From: Candidatus Saganbacteria bacterium | Lineage (GTDB): Bacteria; Margulisbacteria; WOR-1; O2-12-FULL-45-9 | Direction: 5' to 3' | Assembly: GCA_016932255.1 (NCBI GenBank) | Contig: JAFGDE010000006.1 | Coordinates: 1-51,392, forward strand | DNA length: 51,392 bases | In this document: piece by piece, positions 18,108 through 25,715 of the stretch | Numbering within the stretch: position 1 is the stretch's first letter | How the letters are laid out: each line of letters begins with the position of its first letter | Notes under the pieces: model-generated | Database searches by the model: none | Told to the model about the DNA's origin: nothing | Seen by the model: the letters and a program-made list of their open reading frames with translations, nothing else | Translations under genes and position numbers: made by a program

Positions 18108-21100
18108 ATGAAAAGTAAACCTGTTATTGCCCTGATATTGTCAGCTGCTCTCCTGCTCTCTTCTCTTTCTCCAGCTCTGGCCGCTCCGAGCCGATTGTGG
18201 ACCGATAACGGCAGGGTATTATGCAATGCTGAAGGCGACGCAACACAGTCAGCGATCCGGATCATCGATGACGGCAATGGCGGCGCCTTTGCCGCCTGGA
18301 TGGATCTGCGCGACAACACTGAAGCTCTTTACGGCCAGTTCTACAGCAGCAGCAGCGGCGCCCCCAGCCTGAGCCCGAGCACCGGCATACTCCTGGCCAA
18401 TAATGCCCAGAGCCTGACAGCGCTGACCAAGGACAAGAACGGCAATTATTTCGTCCTCTACATGGACAATGAATTTCCTTACAGCTATTACGTCCAGAAA
18501 ATATCCGGCAGTAGCACCAAATGGGGCAGCAGCGGGTTGTGCGTCAAGACGCAGGATGATGGCTCGCAGTCCAACGGAGGCATAATTGCCGACGGCAGCG
18601 GCGGCTGCATCGTGGTCTGGGAGGACCGTCTGGTCGATGGTTACGGCGATATCCTTGTCCAGAGGTTCGATTCCAGCGGCACGCGCAAATGGAGCGACGC
18701 CGGCACGGTGATATCCGGCAGTCTCAATGTCTATGAGGTCACGCCCAGTATCTGTTCCGACGGCAACGGAGGCGCTCTCATCGCCTGGACAGATTACCGC
18801 AACGCCGGCACTTCAGGATATGATGTATTCATCCAGAGGATCCTCTCCACCGGCTTTCAGGGCAGCAGCATCAATCTCCCCGGCAGCCAATGGGTCAACG
18901 GCGGTCTGGCAGTCTCGGCCGCGAACCTGGAGCAGAACGAGCCAAAGATGATCAGCGACGGCAGCGGCGGGGCCATCATCACCTTCAAGCATCTGGATTC
19001 GCAAAGCAATACTTATCAGCTCTACGCGCAGAAAACGACCGACCTTGGCTTGATCGGCAGCAATATAGGCAATCAATCCTGGTCAGATACCGGCAATTCC
19101 CTGGCTACGACCATTAATAGTGTCAATAATTATGATCTATGTTCTGACGGGTCCGGCGGTGCCATTGTCACCTGGGATCTTTATAATCCAAACACTTCCA
19201 GCAACGATATTTTTGCTCAACTTATCGCCAGCGATGGAACAGTTGGCGGCGACAACTGGCAGGCCAACGGCAGCATCATCTCTTCGGCGACCTATTCCCA
19301 GGAGAAACCCTGCATCATCACTGACGCCGCCAACGGCGCTTTGATCGCCTGGAGCGATTCCCGCGACGGCAATGGCGATGTCTACGCTCAACGCGTTTCC
19401 AAGTCCGGCAGTATGCTCTGGACCAGTAACGGCGTTAAGGTCTGTGATAACACCAGCGAACAGGCCGGCGTGCGCATCTGTTATGGCGGCAGCAGCGGCG
19501 CGATCATCGGCTGGGAAGATTACCGCACCAAGAGCGATATTTACGCCCAGAAACTGGACAGCGGCGGCAGCATCAAATGGACAGCTAATGGGGTCAACCT
19601 CTGCACGGTCACCAGCCCGGCCGTACAGACCACTCCGGTAATCCACGGCAATGTCGTGGCCTGGATCGACGCCCGCAACGGCAGCCAGGACATCTACGCG
19701 CAAAAATATGACAGTAACGGCCAGCCGGTCTGGCCTGGAGATGGCATTATGCTGTCCGACCCTGACAGTAAATCCCAGCGCATCCTGGGAGATATCTCCA
19801 AGTCAGGGGATTATTATTGCGTTGTTTGGGCGGAAGCTGTCAGCACGTTTCGTTCTTCGAACAACTTGTTCATGGCCGCCCTTACAGAAACAACATACGA
19901 TATTAAAGCGCGGGCTTTTGATGAAAACGGCAATTTAATTACGGCTAAGGTCACAAATATTTGTTATGACGTCGGCAACCAGAACTATCCGACCATCTGC
20001 CCGGACGGCAGCAACGGCTTTATCATCGCTTATACCCATGTTGACGGCGGCGATAAAGTCGCCGACCAGATGATGCCCTGCCTCCCTCTGACCGCTTCGC
20101 TGATATCTGACTTCGGCACGCTTTTAGCTGCGGAATTCGTCATTGAGACCACAAGCTATCCTGAGATCAGGGCCAAGCGGCTCGGCACCGGCGGTTTTAT
20201 GTGGTCCGGCGATGCCTCGGACGGGGCCGGCAAAGGGCTGCTGGTCTGCTCGAAGTTATCCGAGACCCAGAGCATGGACCGGCCGTCCATTACTAGGGTC
20301 AATGATGATTCCGTGGTCGTGGTCTGGCAGGACAGCCGGAGCGTTAAAGCTGCTGCTGCCGCTGTTACGCAAACTGTTTATTATGATATTTACGGCCAGA
20401 AACTCTCCATAGCCGATGGTTCGCGCCAATGGGACAGCACCGGAGCGATCATCTGCAATGCCGCCGACAACCAGACCCTGCCCCAGATCGACTCCCTGGC
20501 CGATAATACCGCAACAGTGGTCTGGGCCGACAACCGAGCCGGACGCACTTATACTCCACTGCTTAAGGACGCGTCAGCTTTTACCGAAATGACCATCGTA
20601 ACAGAAACACCACTGAGCGATATTTACGCCCAACGGTTTGACTGCTCCGGTAGCCAACCCATTGAACTCTGGACAGCCAACGGGGTTGACGTTGTCATCA
20701 ATTCCGATACCCGCTCAAGCAGGCTGCCATATGTTGCGGTCGATCCTGACAGCCAGAGCCTGGTAGCTTTTGAGACCAGGGATCTGCTTGCGCTCTATAG
20801 TTCAACTGACCCTGGCAGCAGCGGCTCTGATATTAAGGTTCAAACGCTCAAGGCCAGCGATGGTTCCAATATCCTGGCCGAGCCTTTCACAGTTTCAACT
20901 CTGAACAAGATCAAATCCTACCCCGGCATCACAGCCCTGGGCGTTGGCGAGGCGGTCATCTGCTGGGACCCGCCCCAGGCATTTGATATCCTCAACCTCA
21001 GCGGCGAAGACACAGATATCAATATCCAGCATCTTTCCGGCCTGGGCGAAACGGTCGTGCCAGCCACCACAACGACCACCCTGACCACGACGACCACCAT

Positions 21101-21752
21101 CAAAACGATCGTTATCAATCCGGAGATCAAAAAGATACAATTCGAGCAAAAGTTCGCCAAGCGCTCGGAGGCCCAGGTCCTGCGTGAAAGCAACAAGCTT
21201 TATGTGCGCAATGTCAAGCCCGGCGCGGTGATCAAGTTCATCAACCGCAAGACCGGCAGGATCATTGAGGCGCGCAATGTTCAGGTCAATACCACCGGCG
21301 ATGAGATCGTCTTCGAGATCGAGATGCCGGCCAAGACCGCGATCGACGCGCTCGGCCCCTATGACATTAATATCATAAACACCGATGGTTCTTCCGTCAC
21401 CGGCGCCAATATGTTCCGGATCGAATATCCCGAGGGCGAGATCTTTTTCTATCCGACGAAAATCGACAAGATCGTTCTCTCGGCCGCGGCGCCGGCAGAC
21501 CAGCCGCGTATCGCTTATTCGCTTTCAGCCGACAAGCCGATCGATATCTATGTCTACGACGTGCGCGGCATGAAAGTCGTCTATCACCGCAAGTTCTCCG
21601 CCGGCTCTGCGGGCGGCCAGTACGGCTACAACGAGATCTTCTGGGACGGCACCTCGGACCTGGGAGGCAAGATACCGAACGGTTCTTATGTTGTCCAGGC
21701 GTTCAGCAACGGAAAAATGATTGGACAAACATATTTTGTGGTGGTAGACTGA
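18108..21752 (+). CDS. Large exported repeat protein, paralogue of the preceding gene
   Basis: The 1214-residue protein has the same plan as its upstream neighbour: signal peptide ending SPALA-A, a long array of propeller-type repeats (GGAIIxWxDxRxxxDIYAQK), a shorter Thr linker (TTTTTLTTTTT), a TIG-like domain and a C-terminal FlgD-like domain ending GKMIGQTYFVVVD, almost identical to the neighbour's end. The frame is open to an ATG at 18093, but the ATG at 18108 has GAGGAGG at 18095-18101 and was chosen. The two genes likely arose by duplication and then diverged most in the repeats. Surface location is inferred. Confidence 0.85.
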   Translation: MKSKPVIALILSAALLLSSLSPALAAPSRLWTDNGRVLCNAEGDATQSAIRIIDDGNGGAFAAWMDLRDNTEALYGQFYSSSSGAPSLSPSTGILLANNAQSLTALTKDKNGNYFVLYMDNEFPYSYYVQKISGSSTKWGSSGLCVKTQDDGSQSNGGIIADGSGGCIVVWEDRLVDGYGDILVQRFDSSGTRKWSDAGTVISGSLNVYEVTPSICSDGNGGALIAWTDYRNAGTSGYDVFIQRILSTGFQGSSINLPGSQWVNGGLAVSAANLEQNEPKMISDGSGGAIITFKHLDSQSNTYQLYAQKTTDLGLIGSNIGNQSWSDTGNSLATTINSVNNYDLCSDGSGGAIVTWDLYNPNTSSNDIFAQLIASDGTVGGDNWQANGSIISSATYSQEKPCIITDAANGALIAWSDSRDGNGDVYAQRVSKSGSMLWTSNGVKVCDNTSEQAGVRICYGGSSGAIIGWEDYRTKSDIYAQKLDSGGSIKWTANGVNLCTVTSPAVQTTPVIHGNVVAWIDARNGSQDIYAQKYDSNGQPVWPGDGIMLSDPDSKSQRILGDISKSGDYYCVVWAEAVSTFRSSNNLFMAALTETTYDIKARAFDENGNLITAKVTNICYDVGNQNYPTICPDGSNGFIIAYTHVDGGDKVADQMMPCLPLTASLISDFGTLLAAEFVIETTSYPEIRAKRLGTGGFMWSGDASDGAGKGLLVCSKLSETQSMDRPSITRVNDDSVVVVWQDSRSVKAAAAAVTQTVYYDIYGQKLSIADGSRQWDSTGAIICNAADNQTLPQIDSLADNTATVVWADNRAGRTYTPLLKDASAFTEMTIVTETPLSDIYAQRFDCSGSQPIELWTANGVDVVINSDTRSSRLPYVAVDPDSQSLVAFETRDLLALYSSTDPGSSGSDIKVQTLKASDGSNILAEPFTVSTLNKIKSYPGITALGVGEAVICWDPPQAFDILNLSGEDTDINIQHLSGLGETVVPATTTTTLTTTTTIKTIVINPEIKKIQFEQKFAKRSEAQVLRESNKLYVRNVKPGAVIKFINRKTGRIIEARNVQVNTTGDEIVFEIEMPAKTAIDALGPYDINIINTDGSSVTGANMFRIEYPEGEIFFYPTKIDKIVLSAAAPADQPRIAYSLSADKPIDIYVYDVRGMKVVYHRKFSAGSAGGQYGYNEIFWDGTSDLGGKIPNGSYVVQAFSNGKMIGQTYFVVVD

Positions 21753-21763
21753 ATATTAACTAA

Positions 21764-23668
21764 ATGAAAAAATACTTCCAAGTATTTTTTGGGCTTATTA
21801 TACTAAGCTGTTTTCTGTTAACAGCCACGGTTTCGTCTGCTGATGATGTTAAATTCGCTTCTGATATCACCCGTTTGGGCGTGGGCGCCCGGCCCCTGGG
21901 CATGGGCAAGATGTTCGTCGGTCTTTCAGATGACATTTCATCCATCTTCCTTAACCCGGCCGGACTGGCCGATATTGACGGCCATCAGGCATTGACCATG
22001 TCCGGCCAGTTCGTCAACACGGTCAATTACCTGACCGTGGCCGCGGCCACTCCGAACAAATGGGGCTCGGTCGGTATCGGCTACGCCGGCGCCAACCTGG
22101 GCTTTGATATCCCGGTGCTTAACCTGATCGAGATCGCCACCGGCGAATACCGCGTGGTGCCCTCGACCACCGAATCGGTCAGTTATGATTATGTCGATTA
22201 CGCCATTACTTTCTCCTATGCCAACACTTTCTGGCGGCCGGAAGTTTCCCTGGGCGCTTCGCTCAAGCTGTTCACCGAACGGATCAGCGGCGCCAATTCC
22301 GGCGACGGCCAGGGCATGGACATCGACGTCGGCGCGCTTTACAAGCCCAACGAAGAGTTCACCCTGGGCTTGACCGGCAAGAACATCCTGCCCTTCTCCA
22401 TGGGCGGCAAGATGCACTGGAATACCGGCCTGGAAGAGCCTGTGCCTGCCAGCCTGATCGCCGGCGTTTCCTATACCCGGCCGCTGGGCGGCGGCAGGGT
22501 CAACCTGGGACTGGATTACGAGATGCAGCCGACCATGAGCAATATCCCGCCTTTTATGCACCTGGGCGCGGAATGGTGGCCGCTGGAGATCTTTGCCGTT
22601 CGGGCGGGCATTGACCAGGATGTGGTCGGCACCGGCACGGGGACCGACCTGACCGTCAGTTCCAATCCGACCGCAGGACTGAGCTTGTTCGTCAATAACG
22701 TCCGCTTTGACTATGCGTTCCACAAATACAATGACCTGTCGAACAATGATACTCACTATTTCTCCCTGGCCTTCCTGATGCCCAAGCGCATCCCGCTGAC
22801 CGTGTTCACGCCGGAAGATGAACTGCTCACCCATGACAATTCAGTCCTGGTCAAAGGTGAGGTCGACGATCCGGAGATCAAGACCCTCATGGTCAATGGC
22901 TATGAGGTCAAACCGGACCGGGAAGGCAAGTTCCAGCAGGAGATCAGCCTGATGCTGGGCAAGAACACCATCTGGGTGGTCGGGCTTAACAACAACAACG
23001 AAATGGTCGAAAGCAAGCGCCTGCGGGTCTTAAGGCTGATCGCTTTCAGCGACGTGCCCGAAGACTACTGGGCTGTGGCTGAGATCGAACAGCTCGGCAC
23101 CCTTAACATCATGCCCGGCTATTCTGACGGCACGTTCAAGCCGGAACAGACCACCAAGCGTGTTGATTATTTGATCAGACTGCTCAACATCGGCAAGCTG
23201 CCGCCAGCCACGGAGCTGCGCCCTTTCCCGTTCAAGGATATCGATTACCGGGAGAAGATTGCGCCCTATATCAAGTCGGGCTGGGACAACAATCTGGTCA
23301 AGGGTTATCCGGACAAGACCTTCAAGCCCTGGCAGTTCCTCAACCGGGTCGAAGGCGCGGTCATGACCGTGCGTTTCTCCAATTTCCGGCTGGTCGACGT
23401 GCTGGAGCGGCCCTATCTTGATATCCCGGCCAGGCACTGGGCCATTAAAGAGGTCGCCACGGCCAAGGAGCACAGCATGCTTAAGTTCGCCCTGGAATAC
23501 CTTTACCCGAAGAAAGAGCTGCCCAGGGCTGAACTGGCGGCCATGCTTGTCTACGCGCCCACGGTCAAGGTCCAGGTCGATGAACTGATGGACTTTGAAA
23601 CAGGCTATGAAACGAGTTATTATCAGGAGCAGGAACAATCGGTCGAAACAACTGAGTATACATATTGA
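21764..23668 (+). CDS. Predicted outer-membrane barrel (PorV/FadL-like) with C-terminal Ig-like and SLH domains
   Basis: The 634-residue protein has a signal peptide (cleavage near SVSSA-DD). Residues about 30-340 look like an outer-membrane beta-barrel of the PorV/UPF0164 kind, with the signature GVGARPLGMGKMFVGLSDDISSIFLNPAG. Residues about 344-424 form an Ig-like domain. Residues about 425-610 hold three SLH-type repeats (FSDVPEDYWAVAEIEQL..GYSDGTFKPEQTTKR; FKDIDYREKI..KGYPDKTFKP; YLDIPARHWA..LPRAEL). SLH domains bind peptidoglycan-linked polymers, so the tail would tie the outer membrane to the wall. The order, barrel first and SLH last, is the reverse of OmpM-type proteins. The third SLH is degenerate. 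It has no clear Shine-Dalgarno site. Confidence 0.83.
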   Translation: MKKYFQVFFGLIILSCFLLTATVSSADDVKFASDITRLGVGARPLGMGKMFVGLSDDISSIFLNPAGLADIDGHQALTMSGQFVNTVNYLTVAAATPNKWGSVGIGYAGANLGFDIPVLNLIEIATGEYRVVPSTTESVSYDYVDYAITFSYANTFWRPEVSLGASLKLFTERISGANSGDGQGMDIDVGALYKPNEEFTLGLTGKNILPFSMGGKMHWNTGLEEPVPASLIAGVSYTRPLGGGRVNLGLDYEMQPTMSNIPPFMHLGAEWWPLEIFAVRAGIDQDVVGTGTGTDLTVSSNPTAGLSLFVNNVRFDYAFHKYNDLSNNDTHYFSLAFLMPKRIPLTVFTPEDELLTHDNSVLVKGEVDDPEIKTLMVNGYEVKPDREGKFQQEISLMLGKNTIWVVGLNNNNEMVESKRLRVLRLIAFSDVPEDYWAVAEIEQLGTLNIMPGYSDGTFKPEQTTKRVDYLIRLLNIGKLPPATELRPFPFKDIDYREKIAPYIKSGWDNNLVKGYPDKTFKPWQFLNRVEGAVMTVRFSNFRLVDVLERPYLDIPARHWAIKEVATAKEHSMLKFALEYLYPKKELPRAELAAMLVYAPTVKVQVDELMDFETGYETSYYQEQEQSVETTEYTY

Positions 23669-23708
23669 ATAAATGGAACCTGAGGCTGAACGCCTCGGTT
23701 CCATTTAT
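23669..23708 (+). repeat. TRAAC-loop hairpin element, forward copy
   Basis: A 12-bp outer arm (23669-23680 with 23697-23708), one bulged T (23681), a 5-bp inner arm GAGGC/GCCTC and loop TGAAC (23687-23691). It begins right after the stop of the upstream gene and could also end its transcript. It is paired with an inverted copy at 23713. Confidence 0.9.
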
Positions 23709-23712
23709 ATCC

Positions 23713-23742
23713 CCTAACCGCGACGTTCAGTCGCAGCTTAGG
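23713..23742 (-). repeat. TRAAC-loop hairpin element, reverse copy
   Basis: Outer arm CCTAACC/GCTTAGG (one mismatch), inner arm GCGAC/GTCGC, loop GTTCA, the complement of TGAAC, and the bulged base A at 23735 on the 3' side, as expected for the opposite orientation. Confidence 0.88.
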
Positions 23743-23760
23743 ACGGGACAAGAAAATATG

Positions 23761-23788
23761 TTGACATTTAATGCTCATATACTATAAT
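23761..23788 (+). promoter_or_regulatory. Sigma-70 promoter of the second barrel-SLH gene
   Basis: Perfect TTGACA (23761-23766) and TATAAT (23783-23788) with a 16-bp spacer. Transcription should start near 23795, about five bases before the ATG at 23800, leaving no room for a Shine-Dalgarno site. Confidence 0.85.
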
Positions 23789-23799
23789 TTAATATAAGA

Positions 23800-25701
23800 A
23801 TGAAAACCAAAGCATTATTCATTCTTCTGTTACTTATCTTAGGCGCAACACTCGCCCTGGCTCAAGCCGCCCCTGACCCCATCCGTATCGCTGTTGGCGC
23901 CAGGCCTTTAGGCATGGGCAAAGCCTTTGTCGGTCTGGCCGATGATCTCGGTTCTGTTTATCTTAACCCCGCCGGCATTGCCAATCCCGAACGCTGGCAG
24001 GTAACCTCCATGTCAGGCAAGCTGTTGGAAGAGTTCAATTATCTTTCGCTTTCCGGGCTGTATCCGACCCAGTACGGCAACCTGGGCATCGCTTATATCG
24101 GCTCTTCCATCACCGGAGCTTTACCCACGACCATAGAGTCGGGTTCTGATCCGTCCGATCCGATCTACACGGTCGATCTGTCCCAGGACCCGATGAGCTA
24201 CTACAATAACCTGCTGCTGCTGTCCTACGGCACGAAACTGGACAGGATACTTGATCTGTCCTTCCTTAAACCGATCGGCGACAGGCTGCCTGGCTTGAGG
24301 GAGGTCAATTTCGGCGCGAACCTGAAACTTTTCTCCGTCAACCTGACCGGCGACCACATCACTCAGGGCAATGCCAGCGGCACGGAACTGGATATCGGTC
24401 TCCAGGGCAAGCCGATGAAATGGCTCTCCCTTGGCGGCGCTATCCAGAACGCCCTGCCCTTTGCCATGGGCGGCAAACTGCACTACGATACCGGCTGGGA
24501 CGAATCCTATCCTGCAGTGCTCAAGCTCGGCACGGCCCTTGACCTGATTGATCCGGAGAACGGCCTGCGGGCCATCGGCGACCACAAGCTGAAAGTCCTG
24601 GCAGACATGGACTACGAGATAATGCGCGGGGATAAAGTCCCGCCCCTGTTCCATCTGGGCCTGGAATGGCGGCCGCTTTCTTTGATCGCCATTCGCGCCG
24701 GCATTGACCAGGAAATGGTCGGCCCCAAAGAGACCACGAACAACTTTACTTCAGGCGTGGGCGTTTATTACGGCGATTTCCGGTTCGATTATGCTTACCA
24801 CCAGTTCACCGGCGCTCCGGGCGTTGATAATCATTTCTTTTCATTATCTTACGGCATAACACCGCCCAAGGTCATCAAGGACAAGCTGGTTTCCGAGCCT
24901 GACCGGGTCATCACCACTGACACGACGATCAAGGTCAAAGGTATCGCGGTCGACCGTAACATTGTTTCCGTCAAGATCAACGGCATCGGGGTCAAACTGA
25001 GCCCGCGGGGTGATTTTACCGCCGATGTTTCCCTGAGGATCGGCAAGAACGCCATTCTGGTCGAGGGTCTTGATAACGACGGCAAACTGGTGGACTCCGA
25101 TAAACTGCGCATTCTGCGGCTGATCACCTACCCCGACGTGAACAAAGGTTACTGGGCCAATGAGCAGATCGGCTATATCGGCACCCTGGGCATCATCAAG
25201 GGTTACCCTGACGGGGCTTTCAAGCCCGACGGCGATATCACCCGGGCTGAGCTGGCCACCCTGCTGATCAGGACCAAGATGGGCGGCGATGAGAACGTTC
25301 CCGACGCTCAATCCACTGTCTTCAGGGACGTGCCGCTGACCCACTGGGCCGCCAAGTACGTTAACCTGGCCGCAGTTGACAGCATTGTCAAGGGTTATCC
25401 TGACGGCAGTTTCAAACCGAGCAACAACATCACCCGGGCCGAGGGCCTGACCATGATCGCCCGGTTCGGCGGGGTCAAAGAATATCAGTACGCCAACCAG
25501 TTCGTGGATGTAACCGCGACTCACTGGGCCGCCACCACGATCTCCGGCGCCTATGTTGAGGGCATGCTGGTCTATTTCAAGGACAAGCCGTTCGAGCCTA
25601 ACCGCAAGCTGACCAGGGCGGAAGCCGTGGAAATGCTTTACCGCAGCAGGCCGATCAAGGCAATGATCGCCGACCTGCTCAACTTTGAAAAAGGCTATTA
25701 A
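23800..25701 (+). CDS. Predicted outer-membrane barrel (PorV/FadL-like) with three C-terminal SLH domains
   Basis: A 633-residue paralogue of the preceding barrel gene with the same order of parts. The signal peptide ends near LALAQA. The barrel (about 25-355) starts with VGARPLGMGKAFVGLADDLGSVYLNPAG. An Ig-like segment (about 358-440) follows. Three well-preserved SLH repeats (about 442-625) have the ITRAE-type motif: DITRAELATL, NITRAEGLTM and LTRAEAVEML. These fit binding to wall polymer in the periplasm. It has its own perfect promoter and probably a nearly leaderless mRNA, so it may be expressed apart from its paralogue. Barrel family assignment is by the N-terminal signature and alternating strand pattern; strands were not computed. 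Confidence 0.85.
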   Translation: MKTKALFILLLLILGATLALAQAAPDPIRIAVGARPLGMGKAFVGLADDLGSVYLNPAGIANPERWQVTSMSGKLLEEFNYLSLSGLYPTQYGNLGIAYIGSSITGALPTTIESGSDPSDPIYTVDLSQDPMSYYNNLLLLSYGTKLDRILDLSFLKPIGDRLPGLREVNFGANLKLFSVNLTGDHITQGNASGTELDIGLQGKPMKWLSLGGAIQNALPFAMGGKLHYDTGWDESYPAVLKLGTALDLIDPENGLRAIGDHKLKVLADMDYEIMRGDKVPPLFHLGLEWRPLSLIAIRAGIDQEMVGPKETTNNFTSGVGVYYGDFRFDYAYHQFTGAPGVDNHFFSLSYGITPPKVIKDKLVSEPDRVITTDTTIKVKGIAVDRNIVSVKINGIGVKLSPRGDFTADVSLRIGKNAILVEGLDNDGKLVDSDKLRILRLITYPDVNKGYWANEQIGYIGTLGIIKGYPDGAFKPDGDITRAELATLLIRTKMGGDENVPDAQSTVFRDVPLTHWAAKYVNLAAVDSIVKGYPDGSFKPSNNITRAEGLTMIARFGGVKEYQYANQFVDVTATHWAATTISGAYVEGMLVYFKDKPFEPNRKLTRAEAVEMLYRSRPIKAMIADLLNFEKGY

Positions 25702-25715
25702 GGGGGAGAACTAGC

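Noticed and set aside
14527-21752. Reading the FlgD-like tails as the missing hook-cap gene flgD
   Set aside because: The tails are parts of large signal-peptide proteins with propeller repeats, not of a flagellar cap protein.
21938-22834. 298-codon open frame opposite the first barrel-SLH gene
   Set aside because: The plus-strand gene has a signal peptide, domain matches and a paralogue; the minus frame has none.
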